NCBI RefSeq assembly: GCF_022376445.1
Contig: NW_025955510.1
Coordinates: 1-23,055, forward strand
Reading direction: 5' to 3'
Length of the DNA: 23,055 nt
Source of the DNA: Fomitopsis serialis
Lineage: Eukaryota; Basidiomycota; Agaricomycetes; Polyporales; Fomitopsidaceae
Both the position numbers and the translations under genes were made by a program. Under the pieces are notes generated by a model. It was given only the letters and a program-made list of their open reading frames with translations. It ran no database searches and had not been told where the DNA came from. Shown here in pieces: positions 10,371 to 20,429 of the stretch. The stretch's first letter is position 1; every line of letters begins with the position of its first letter.

Positions 10371-13139
10371 ATGCGCTCGATTCCACTACCCAGAACCCCG
10401 CGAGAGCGGCCTCAGCCCATCGAAAACCGCGGCTCGATGCTGAGAGCGTCAATCCTAGAGAGCGCCCTAGAGCTTGGCGTAGGTGGGAGCGGGAGTGCCG
10501 TTGCGAGGTGGATGTTCAGCCCTGTAGAGGAGGGCGACGAGGACGTCGATGCAGAGGTACGTGAATTCAGCGTGTCCCAATATCCGTCTCACCCGTCTGG
10601 TAGACGGAGGCATCTCCGAGCTTAACCTACGCATCGACTGCCACTTCCGATGATTCCTTTCTCTCCAACACTCTTTCTCCACGAATCCAGCCCGGCGCTG
10701 GTATACTACTCCAACAGGTGAAACCACCTAACCCGGCAGGTCTCGTCCCTCCTTCCTACTACGCATCCCGCGAAGGTCTTTCTCCTATCAATGAGGGTGT
10801 GCAACACATACAGTTCGACCTCAGCGCGTCGCCCGAGCCTCGAGTTGTTTCGCCAATACCACCGACTGGGTTGGGTAGCAGATTTCGCAAACTCCGGCTT
10901 AATGCTAACGGAGACGAAAGCGACGGAGGATACATCAGCGACGCAGGCAAAGGCAAGAAGGACAAGAAGAAAAAGAGCAAGAAAGAGAAGGGTGACGGGA
11001 ATGGGACCGAGTACGAGAGCGACGGCGGCTATTTCTCAGAGGCGAGTCGGACGCAGCGCAAGAAGTTGAAGAAGGACAAGAAAGCTGCAAAGGAGAAGGC
11101 AGCTGAGTCGCCGACCACAGACTACGAGACGGACGGTGGTGGAGTCGGTCGCGCGAAGACCAAGAAGACGCGCAGCCGAAAGGCCTCAGTCATGTCTGCT
11201 GGCACTGGCGACGATAGCGACGGCGGGAACGTGTCAGAGTCGTCAGCGAAGAAGAAGGGCTTCTTCCGCCGATCGCGCAAGAAACGCGACGCGGACGACT
11301 CGCCCGCCCAGGAAGTCCCACCGGTACCCTCGCTGCCCGCTGACATGAAGCCTCTCCCTATCGCCGGCCGCTACCTGCGAAGCCCAACGCCGAATATGTC
11401 GGAGCTGTCGCGCATCGTTTCCGACACGTCTCAGAGGTCGTCGGATATGTCGCGCACAACGACCGAAACGTCACGTACGATGTCAGAGTTTTCGCGCGCG
11501 ACGTTCGAAACATCACGTACTGCCACTCCCGTGATCAACACTCCCGACGAGGCCAGTTTGATATCTTACGCGTCGACGGACCCTGACGCGGGATCGATCA
11601 TCGCGCGCGAAGGACTCACAAAGGCATTCGGGGACGCGAAGTCCATACACAGGCCCAGTTACGACGTGCTTGCGACTTTCCGAAATCAGTCGCCAACGCC
11701 CAATCAGCCGGAGGACTCACATGGTGCATTGTCTCCGACGTCCCATCCCTTCGGGCGGGTGTTTAACTCACCTAACCAGTCGCCCAGTAACAGTCCCTCG
11801 AAGTCGAAGAACGCAAAACCTGTCATCTCCGCTCCCAACACCGCCATGCTGAATGCGAAACACGTCCCGGCACCCCTGGTGCTCAGCTCGCCAACGTCCG
11901 TCCGCTCACAGGTCGCTCAGCAATATACACCCGGATCGGACTACATCATGGTCACTCCGCAGGCCACATCCATGCCTAGTCAGACAGGCAGCACCAAGAA
12001 TCAGAAGCAGCACGACCCGATTCCGATATCTTCCTCCCTTCGCCAAATCGGAGAGGATTCAATGACAACGGCCCGCCGAGTCCGACAACTAGCCAGTCTT
12101 CTCTGCGCCCGCAAGTGCTTGCGTACTACAACATCCCTCCACCGACCCCGCCGCCACAGGGTCCACTCCCAGACGTGCCCCCGGAGCCACCGAGGGCGTA
12201 CTTCGCTGCGTCTACAGAGCTCTCACGCACCGTGTCTGCAGACGATGCGCGTGCACGCAGCCCATTTGCTCGATCACCTCTTTCCGCGAGCCGAGCGAAT
12301 CCACCAACTCGCGCGCTCCCGCTCACGCCGGTGTCTGCGCCCATGCATTCTGCACGGTCAGCATCAGAGTCGGACGCACGGTCGCCGTCGCCCCCAGAGG
12401 GCACACTGTCCGTGCCAATCATCTCCGAACCGGTCCCTCGCGGCCAGCGCGGACGCACTTCACCGTTTCCTACGTCACCCGTGCTGCCTGCGCGGGCCCT
12501 GTCGCCCGTGTTCTCGCGCTCCGAGTCGCCTATGACACCGGTGAGTGCGGGCCCAGCCATGAGTTCTCGTGCAGAGCGAATGGGCCGCTTCATCGGGAAC
12601 AAGCCTTCGTCTGCAGATGGGTACGCATCGTCGAGTGGCTGGCGCGATCCCGCACGCCTCGATGTGCAGTGGGCGCCGCGTTCGAATTCTGCACTTGAAC
12701 AGCGGAGACCAGACGCGTTCGATGCGCCGCCGGTGAGAAAGAAGGTCTCCTTCGAGGACGAGAGGCCGTCCATGGACGAGCCCGAGGACGAGCTCGTGTA
12801 CGCCGGGGAGCGTCGGAGCTGCACATGGGCGACGAGTCGGACATGGAGGACGAAACGGAGCCAGTCGTGGACGACGACCGCTCGGTCTACCCAGAAGACG
12901 ACGATCGCTCGCACTACGGGGACTCGCGCCCAGGCACGATGTACTCCGAGGGCGAGGGCGGCGACCGGTACAGCATGTGGAGCCAGTCGGACGGGCGGCG
13001 GAGCTTCTTCGACGAGGACAAGAGCGCGGCGACGCGTGACCGGTTCGTGAAGCAGGTCGAGAAGATGTACGGCGAGTACAAGGTCCCGCCCGTGCCCACG
13101 CTGAATACACGACAGCTGAAAGGCGGCGTCGTCGGGTGA
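10371..13139 (+). CDS. uncharacterised low-complexity protein with SDGG/Lys repeats
   Basis: Exon 1 is 10371-10556, starting MRSIPLPRTPRERPQP. A 134-base intron (10557-10690) follows, then a single long exon 10691-13139. Most of the protein looks disordered. It has a compact N-terminal segment (ASILESALELGVGGSG), then four imperfect repeats built on E/D-S/T-D-G-G followed by Lys-rich blocks (about 10910-11290), then Ser/Thr-Arg repeats (11396-11530), then long Ser/Pro-rich stretches. It ends in an Asp/Glu-rich segment and the tail EYKVPPVPTLNTRQLKGGVVG within about the last 22 residues. The frame shifts by one lost base near the C-run at 12036-12038 and again at the GG of 12815-12816. Restoring one base at each gives exactly 879 codons including the stop. 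I do not recognise a domain; a cytoskeletal or cell-polarity scaffold is possible but unsupported. Confidence 0.75.
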
Positions 13140-13727
13140 GGATAGGATGACTGCCCTCTTGTGTGTGCTCTATTGGATCCTTGCTGTACCAGGACGGACT
13201 GGGCGCCCGGTAATCCTTTGTTCTGGCTAATCTGGTTGGTTTGGTATATATGTGGTTGTTGTCGTTCGCTTCGCTGTTCGTATGGCTTTCCATTTGCAGG
13301 TCACCCCCACCCCCCCTCTCTCTCTCATTTCGGTGTAGATTGATTGCTTTCTACGTTCGTCTACCAGTGTCTCCCCTACTGTATGACTTCCGCTGTAGAT
13401 CATTGTCATGGCCTAGCGTATAATATGTATGTGGTAGGCTACGGCTCTCGTATATCTTGGGCTTCGGATCAGAGATATCTGCCGATATGAAAGGCGGCGG
13501 ATCAAGTTCAATATTGGAGGAAATTGAGAACTCGAAGTGGGGCCGTATGTGGAACGGTCGCATCGGCACCTGTTCGGTGCGCATTATACGAGTCCGATTC
13601 CATTATAATCCACGAACTACAGTACGATTAGAGCAGTAGTACAACGAAGTCCATGTGTATGCAGTCCGTATAGTTGAGTCCATGCATAGCAGAGTCCAGG
13701 TAAGTAACAGCACCGGCAACGGATCGA
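13140..13727. other. intergenic, convergent 3' ends
   Basis: This stretch lies between the 3' end of the low-complexity protein gene and the 3' end of secreted-protein copy A, which converge here. It contains a pyrimidine tract (runs of C followed by TC repeats) at about 13302-13328. No coding exon was supported on either strand. Confidence 0.55.
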
Positions 13728-14471
13728 TCACGCTTCATACGGAATGATGTTGACCTGGACGGGGTAACAAGTGCTATAGTCGTAATTGCTGTTGTTCGTG
13801 CTAGCTTCGTACACGAGGACGATGTTGCCCCACGAGGATGTCGCCTCGCACAGCGACAGACTGTCTGCGTCGTTGTTCACCGCGAGTTTCGCGTAGTCTG
13901 ACTCATTGTCCGCCTGCAGGAAGTGATAGTCAGTTCCGCTCGGATCATATGGCTCGGCGGGACAGACGTACAGCGGCGCAGTAGATGAGAGCAGGCTCCG
14001 GATCCGACTCGTGCTCGGTGACGAAGAAGGCTACTTCCGCACCGGACGCGACCGTGAAGTCGTACGCGCCCAGGCCGTCCTCGTCGGGCCCGGGGATGGG
14101 GTAGAGCGCACCACCCGAGAGAGTGAAGTACGGCCACTCGTTCGAGTGCCATGCCGCGTACGTCTAGAACAGGGACAGGGTGATCAGCCACGCATGCCTG
14201 ACGGGTGTAAGAAACTGCTCACGGAGATGGCCCACTCGCTGGCCGCGGGGCTCGTCCCGGCGGGTCCCCAACCGAGGACGAGCGGGGCGCCGGTGCTGTT
14301 GCTGTTGGGCGACGACGTGTTGTACGCCGCGAGGGTGAAGTTGTACGACGGAGAGTCGGTGGAGCCGTCCGCGAGGCCCGTGCACGATGCCCCGCTCTGG
14401 CGGACGCTCAGGTTCGGCATGGCCGACACCGAGGCGGCGAGGAGTGCGAGGAGGCTGGCGAAGGCGAACAT
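13728..14471 (-). CDS. small secreted four-cysteine protein, copy A
   Basis: Three exons on the minus strand: 14471-14223, 14163-13972 and 13913-13728, giving 208 aa. The N-terminus MFAFASLLALLAASVSA is a clear signal peptide, probably cleaved after VSA. The mature part has four cysteines: in GASCTGL, IYCAA, LSLCEA and STCYPV, suggesting two disulfides. Several NxS/T sites (for example NFT and NST) suggest N-glycosylation. Exon 2 is exactly 192 bases and both introns are phase 0. The plan is shared with copies B (19684-20429) and C (22166-22900). In exon 2, 52 of 64 residues match copy B by hand count. No known domain or catalytic motif is recognised, so function is unknown; secretion and paralogy suggest a role outside the cell or in the wall. 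The ATG was preferred over an upstream in-frame TTG because the signal peptide starts there. Confidence 0.88.
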
Positions 14472-14580
14472 CGTTGGTGAAGTCAAGGGAGTGGTTGTAA
14501 GACTGGTCGGGAGGAGGAGAAGGAGGAGGTAAAGTTTTTAAAACGTCGGGGCGTTGTCGATCCTGCTCCGAGTCGCGCCC

Positions 14581-14588
14581 CTTTTATA
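14581..14588 (-). promoter_or_regulatory. TATA box, secreted copy A
   Basis: The minus strand reads TATAAAAG here, about 110 bases upstream of the copy A start codon. Copies B and C have comparable TATA elements about 75-90 bases before their ATGs, which supports strong, regulated transcription of this family. Confidence 0.65.
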
Positions 14589-15605
14589 CAGCGGGAGCAA
14601 CTTCAGCAGTGACGCACCTCGGAGACAGGAGACCGGGCGAAGGGGCCTTGGCAGGCCGTCCCGGCTGTGCTGGATGACCCGACGGCGACGCCCGGCCGCC
14701 CCAGCTGCAGCTCCATAGGGCCGCTCAGGCTGTTCTCGATGGCGCGGTCGACATCGACCACCGCGCCGACACTGGACAGAAGAGTCGTCCTTGGCCGGCG
14801 CTTAGCACCGGCGCCTCTCCACCTTGTGTACCGTTGGTGCATGTTGGCAGCTCACTGACCGATATCGCATCCTGCAAAAGAAACCCCTTCTAGATCGCAT
14901 GTCTGTGCCCTCTGCTTGAGGAACTGCGAGCCGTCCATGGGCTGTGCACTCAGGCCGGCGCCGGACGCTCGTCACCGACGTGGGATGGACACAATATGGA
15001 CTCACATGATGGCAGCATGTGCACACTGTACCGCCCTATATAATTATTGATCATTGAACGCAAGAGTCAGCAAGACCGATGCAATCGTTGAGGTTCAACT
15101 GTGTCACACTCTGCGCCAAGCCTGAGGACCAACCGCCCTGAGGTCGTTTCTGATTGAAGGGTATGCTGATGCCTTTCTTGAGGGAATGGATCCGCCGTCA
15201 AGGTTACAAGAGTGAATGTGGGCTCGAACTAGATGGAGCACGATCACATACCCTGTACAGCTTCAATTGCAGTCTCAGACATAGCGAAACATGTCGTCTT
15301 CGCGGATCCTACAGCACTAGATCGCCACACGGCCTACCAAGACCGGTCCATTCGTCTCTTAGACTTTCAGTAATCACTGCTGGTAGCGACAGGTAGCGAC
15401 GCGATCACCTCTCGGAAACCACAGGCACACCGCTGACGGCTGTCTGTGCACTCGTGAGGTGCGTGCGATCACCGAGATGACACGGACTCCAGCAAGCAGT
15501 GGGATCAAAGCCATCCGGACGGTGAACGCGTCCGACATTGTGACTTTCATTATGTTGATATCTGTGTTACTTTTGGACAGTCAAGCTCTCGGATACCGGA
15601 TCCGT
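14589..15605. other. intergenic, no gene recognised
   Basis: This stretch runs from the copy A promoter to the 3' end of RRP42. Open frames are short, and none shows a domain, a signal peptide or matched splice sites. The part at 14600-14860 is GC-rich, while 15020-15600 is more balanced. The RRP42 3' untranslated region should lie just below 15605. Confidence 0.5.
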
Positions 15606-16821
15606 TTACCGCACAGCGAACTTGTCTCGGGCCTTTACGTTCCTTCGTACGTCTTCGTCACGTAGCTTCGCTTCGAGGGCCTCAAATAGCGAACGCGCGT
15701 ACTTCTCGCCATCCTGTTATGGTTTGTCAGAGACCTGTTTGGAGGACGGTAGGAATGTCTTACAGCCATGTATGTCTTCAGCTGAGTCAGGACCACTTCG
15801 CCTGAGCCTGTGAGCCGCATGGCTTGCAAGCTAGGATGAGCTTTCAAGGGGAATGAGTAGACCAGAAAGAGCCGGATGGGGGTCGAGGCCTCCTCTGGCA
15901 ATGTCGCATCCAGGAAGTGTAAGGATGGAAGCTACCAGGACGATCGCACATTGATTAAGCGTCTCCAAAAGAATGGGATATATGCGCACCATGTTCAATG
16001 TCACGCATACGGGCCATCTATCTCTTCCATCCAGAACCTCGCCCTCGTCCCAGTAGTCCGGGAGCTCAAAGTCTGCAGCGGCCCTCGCCATGTCGCGTGT
16101 GTCGAACCCGCTCGTAATGACGGGCACTCCTTCCACCTCCATAGCGTCTGTACTCTTCAATGTATCTCCGAACTTGCGCGCTTGGTACTGTATAGGCCGC
16201 GTGCGGGGCACCTTCGTGTCCCACAGCGCTGCACGCGCCGCCATGAAGAGTGCGTCGACGACGTTGCCCGAGTCGGTGAGAACGACGAGGTCGACACTAA
16301 GCATCCACGCCTTCTTGTTCGGCAGAATACCGAGGTTGTTAGGATGGAGGGATGGGTGGGAGAGGGTTTGGTGCAGGATGGTGGTCAGATCGTATTGCAG
16401 CTCGTCGAGCGCGTTCGCGGATAGGTGTGGGTACGCGGATGGAGAACTATCTTTGAAAGATTCATCAATGTAGCGGACATGGCCCTGACGGGTGCGACGA
16501 GAGGCCAGTGGCCGCGACGAGGTATTGGACGAACCATGTTACTGAGCATGCAAGCCTGCCGCCGTCAACTCCGTCGCCCAATTCAACATCTTCAACCTCC
16601 AACTTCGTCGCGGCCAGTATCTCTGTGCCTCCGCCACCTTCTTGCGTAGCCTTTCCGATGTTCAGCTTCGCACTACCGTTCGCGAGAGGCGCGACGCCTG
16701 TCTCTAGCAGAACTGTCCGAAAATCGAGCAAGGACCGACCATCGGCGCGTAATGGAGGGGTCGCCTTCAGGGAACTTTGGATGTATCCTCTCTCGGCCTT
16801 TGATATAGAGGAAGAAGTCAT
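15606..16821 (-). CDS. RRP42: exosome complex component RRP42
   Basis: Four exons on the minus strand: 16821-16543, 16484-15990, 15931-15764 and 15713-15606, giving 349 aa with all introns in phase 0. The N-terminus ISKAERGYIQSSL and PPLRADGRSLLDFRTV are typical of the RRP42 (human EXOSC7) branch of RNase PH-fold proteins. VDLVVLTDSGNVVDALFMAA, RAALWDTKVPRTRP, and the later DYWDEGEVLDGRDRWPVCVT and RLFLVYSFPL follow in family order. RRP42 is a structural subunit of the six-member ring of the RNA exosome, which threads RNA to Rrp44/Rrp6 for 3'-5' decay and rRNA processing in nucleus and cytoplasm; ring subunits are catalytically inactive in fungi. Length and motifs are normal. After LACS there is a short segment (GHVRYIDESFK) before the conserved SAYPHL, so the first acceptor could be slightly different. 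It is head-to-head with the prolidase gene. Confidence 0.93.
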
Positions 16822-17033
16822 CAGTCTGCGAATAGCTTGGGCGAGCGAGATCGTATGTAGCACGAAGTAGTACAGAGAGGTACAGTGCCGAAAACATTGG
16901 CGCCTAGATTCGGGAATCGGTATCGGTGGCTGCGGTGCCTCCGCGCGGTACGAATCTTGAATCAATACTACGCCGACGCGTTGACCGAGTTCTCACTTGA
17001 CTTTCTCTTCAAAGCTCAAGACTGAACTGCTCC
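16822..17033. promoter_or_regulatory. bidirectional promoter, RRP42 and prolidase
   Basis: Only 212 bases separate the two divergent start codons, so the promoters and leaders of both genes must share this space. No TATA box is visible. A pyrimidine-rich run lies just upstream of the prolidase ATG. The lack of TATA fits housekeeping expression, in contrast to the TATA-bearing secreted-protein genes. Confidence 0.6.
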
Positions 17034-18959
17034 ATGTATCCAGGTAAGTATCCGCGTGTCAATGCTGATGCTCACGCTGAAACCGACCACGCTGGACAGC
17101 CCAGGCTCATGTCATCAAGACATTCAACAAGCTCATCGAGCTCCTACCACCCCCAGATCAGACCAAGGTACGTACTGTAACTTGTTTCTCGTAGAAATTC
17201 ATCGACATGATCCACAGCCTCAAATCATACTCCTCGCAGGAGGGGTCACTCCTTTCAGGAACGACACAGACCGAGAGCTGAGCTTCCGGCAGGTCTGACC
17301 GATTTCCATGTTCTGCGTGGCCTCGCGTTCAAATGTCAGTAGGAATCCAACTTCTACTACCTCTCAGGATGCGCCGTTCCGTCGTCGTACCTCCTCCTGA
17401 CCTTCCAGCACGGCACCTCGCTCGCAGAACGGCCCCTGGCGCAGCTCTTCATCCCGCAGATTGAGCTAGCCGACCTCATGTGGTCCGTGCCGCCACCGAC
17501 GGCGGAGGAGGCATCCAAGCTTTACCAGGCAACTCGCGTCCAGTATCTGGACGATCTTCCGAACGCGATCAAGGAGCAGGTGAAAGCCTATCCGGGCGCG
17601 ACCTTCCACGTCCTCCCAAGGGCTCTCCGCTGTTCCCGATCTTGCCGGCTCAATACACCGCACTCATTCTCCCGCTGCATGCTCCCGCCACCGACGAATA
17701 CCTACTCCCTGCGCTGCACCGTGCACGGCTCACGAAGGACGCGGGTGAGATCGAGGCGATTCGGAAGGCGAACGCGATCAGCTCTCGTGCGCATGAAGTC
17801 GTCATGCGTGTCCTCGGCCAGGGCGTGCGCGGGACTATCACACGAGGCAAGGGTGCCGGCGTTGACAGGCCATTACTGCCCGGGGAGTGGCTGATCGAGA
17901 AAGAGGCCGAAGCGGAGGCACTCTTCGTCGCCTCTTGTCGGAGAGAAGGGTATGCGTGCACGTAGAGACTTCATAATGCGACCTGACACAAAGCTGCTAG
18001 CTCTGTTCATCAGGCATACCTCCCCATCGTCGCGGCATCAACGCGCGCGTCCACTCTACACTACTGCTGCAATGATCGCGAGTTTGCCTGGGGGCCCGTT
18101 GGCGCGCACGACCACCAGAACGGCGACCATCTCGCTCACGGCGCAGATCGGCAGCTGAATCCTCAGGTACTCCTAATCGACGCCGGGTGCGAATGGGATT
18201 GCCATGCGTCTGACAGTGAGTGTCGATATGTTCGCGATATCATGTCAGAGCACTAACGAGGGTCAGTCACCCGCACAATGCCCGTCGGGAACGGCGGCAA
18301 GTTCACGCCCGAGGCGCGCGCGATCTACGAGCTCGTCCTCGAGATGCAACGGCTCTCCATGGAGGCGCTCAAGCCGGGCATCCACTGGGACGCCATCCAG
18401 CTGCTCTGCCACCGCACGCTCGTGCAGGGCTTCCAGCGGCTCGGGATCTTCAAGACGCCCAACTCGCCCGGCTCCGGCTCGTGGAACGCGGAGGAGGCGA
18501 TCCTCGCGAGCGGCGTGAGCACGGCGTTCTTCCCGCACGGCGTTGGGCACTCGCTCGGGCTCGATGTGCACGACGTGCCGAGTGCGAGCAAGCCCGAGCG
18601 GAACGACACGATTGGCAAGGGCGTGGAGCTAGGTCACGAGTCGTTCTATGCGTACCTGCGGCTGAGGCTGCACTCGAGGAGGGCATGGTGGTGGTGAGTG
18701 CTTGAGCGGCGTCTGGTCCCGCGGGACGGCTGAATGACGCCATTTGTAGACGGTCGAGCCGGGCATCTACTTCTCGCCTCATCTCCTCGCCCCTGTGCGC
18801 GACTCGAAGCATATCGACCATGAGGTCCTGAAGCGATACGAGCCGTGGGCGGCGTCCGGATCGAGACGTCGTGGTCGTCACCCGAGATGGCTACGAGAAT
18901 CTGACGACCGTGCGGAGCGACACGGACTGGTCGAAGGTGTGTGCTCTGGTGCGCTGTAA
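17034..18959 (+). CDS. Xaa-Pro dipeptidase (prolidase), frame-disrupted
   Basis: Exons: 17034-17043, 17100-17167, 17218-17292, 17343-17949, 18001-18215, 18267-18693 and 18750-18959. Exon 1 is only 10 bases. The protein reads LLAGGVTPFRNDTDREL early on, then HQAYLPIVAASTRASTLHY, LLIDAGCEWDCHASD, FFPHGVGHSLGLDVHD, TVEPGIYFSPHLL and GGVRIE. These hold the metal ligands of the M24B family: two Asp, one His and two Glu. Prolidases hydrolyse dipeptides with C-terminal proline or hydroxyproline in the cytosol, using two Mn ions. The frame breaks by one lost base at five places: C-run 17615-17617, C 18671, CC 18843-18844, G near 18865, and GG 18929-18930. Adding one base at each gives exactly 539 codons including the stop. 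As written, translation would stop early and could not supply all metal ligands. Base-call error or recent decay are both possible. Confidence 0.82.
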
Positions 18960-19601
18960 ACATTAAATGTTCTTGTATTGTAGGAGCAGATGTAGCAAAG
19001 GCAACCGGTACACGTTTTGTATGATTGGGTTCGCTGACAGGGTGTATGCCATGCATTATGGGTTGCCATCCCACCTCCTCTGGCAGTCAGAAGGCAGTAC
19101 TAACCTGACTCTCATACGTTGGGTGGATCCGCCACCTATGCAACCCATCAGGTAAGATCGAGACGTAACGGTTCTGCAAGAAGCTTAAGTGCGCATCAAA
19201 TCCCGCTCAAAGCTTACTTGGGTACAGGTTCGACACAAACCCCTCACGTGGAGTGTCTTGTATGAACTAACTTGGGTACAAAACCCCAGCATTATGTGCT
19301 TCCTTCATCACAATGTACGTACAGATCTGCCATTGTGCTACTCATATCTCGCTGATCGTGCCTGGGCTCAGCCGCTACCGGCCCCAATCCCTGCGCATAA
19401 CTTAGTTGGAGAGCCTGGATTGGCGCGGTGGTCGATGACCGCGGCTTGTCGAGAATGGCTACTCTGTCATTACAAGGTAGAGCGTGCCAGCTTCGCCGTC
19501 ACGATCGGATCATCGAGCAACTGCACAGCCTCAGACATCTGCCAAGGTCCCTCTGCAAGTCCCTCTGAGTCCGGTGTCTATTCTCCGAGGTACCTCTGCG
19601 G
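18960..19601. other. intergenic, no gene recognised
   Basis: This stretch holds the prolidase 3' end and the upstream region of secreted copy B. An 11-base direct repeat, acttgggtaca, occurs at about 19216 and again at about 19270. The open frame at 19189-19608 has no recognisable product. No RNA gene was seen. Confidence 0.5.
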
Positions 19602-19608
19602 TATATAA
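19602..19608 (+). promoter_or_regulatory. TATA box, secreted copy B
   Basis: TATATAA lies 76 bases before the copy B ATG at 19684, a normal spacing for a basidiomycete TATA promoter with a short leader. The equivalent elements of copies A and C support the call. Confidence 0.7.
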
Positions 19609-19683
19609 CCAGGCGCCACTCGGAGGAACAGCTCGACTTCTCAGAAGTTTCACGAACTCCTCCCTCACACAGTTCACACTCTC

Positions 19684-20429
19684 ATGATGCTTGCCCTCGC
19701 CGGCCTGCTTACACTCTTCGTCACCTTCGTGTCGGCCACGCCGACAATGAGGGCCCGCCAGATTGGCGCTTCGTGCGCGGGCCTGGCTGATGGTTCCACT
19801 GACTCACCATCGTACAACTTCACTCTCGCAGCCTACAACCTGACGCTGCCCAATGCTAACAGCACCGGCGCTCCGCTCGTCCTCGGTTGGGGACGACCGG
19901 TCACAAGTCCTGAGGCTAGCGAATGGGCGATTTCGGTAAGTCGCCTGCCAGATGTCTGGCATGTCTAGGTGGCTAATTATAATTCTAGACGTACGCTGCA
20001 TGGGGCTCGAACGAGTGGCCGTACTTCACCCTCTCGAACGGTGCGCTCTACCCCATCCCTGGGCCCGACGAGACCGGAATGGGCGCATACGACTTCGAGA
20101 TCGCCTCTGGCGCCGAGGTAGCCTTCCTAGTCACCTACCATGAGTCGAATCCGCCGCTTGCCTTTATCTACTGCGCTGCTGTACGTTCGCTTCTCCAAAG
20201 TACTATGACCATTTGGAGCGGGGCTAACTGGTAGTTTGATTAGGCGGGCGATGACTCGGAGTACGCGAAGCTCGCGGTCAATAACGACGCAGACAACTTT
20301 TCGCTGTGCCAGGCGACGACCTTGTGGTCTAATGTTGTCCTCGCGTACGAGGCTAACACGAACAATACTTACTACGATTACAGTACTTGTTACCCTGTCC
20401 AGGTCAACATCATCCCGTATGAGGCATGA
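19684..20429 (+). CDS. small secreted four-cysteine protein, copy B
   Basis: Three exons: 19684-19935, 19989-20180 and 20244-20429, giving 209 aa. MMLALAGLLTLFVTFVSA is a signal peptide. The mature protein opens with RQIGASCAGLADGS and keeps the four cysteines of copy A (GASCAGL, IYCAA, LSLCQA, STCYPV). Shared motifs are EWPYFTLS, PIPGPDE, GAYDF, HESNP and a C-terminal QVNIIPYEA. Exon 2 is again 192 bases and the last exon 186 bases, the same as copy A. The copy A gene is on the opposite strand about 5.2 kb away, with RRP42 and the prolidase between. NxS/T sites are present in the first exon (NFT, NLT, NST). The frame is intact. Function is not known; I do not recognise the family from sequence. 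A second in-frame ATG directly follows the first (MM), so the start could be three bases later. Confidence 0.9.

Noticed and set aside
12126..12914. 262-codon open frame on the minus strand
   Set aside because: It overlaps the Ser/Pro-rich exon of the low-complexity gene and has no domain or splice support.
16508..16870. 120-codon plus-strand frame
   Set aside because: It is antisense to the first exon of RRP42.
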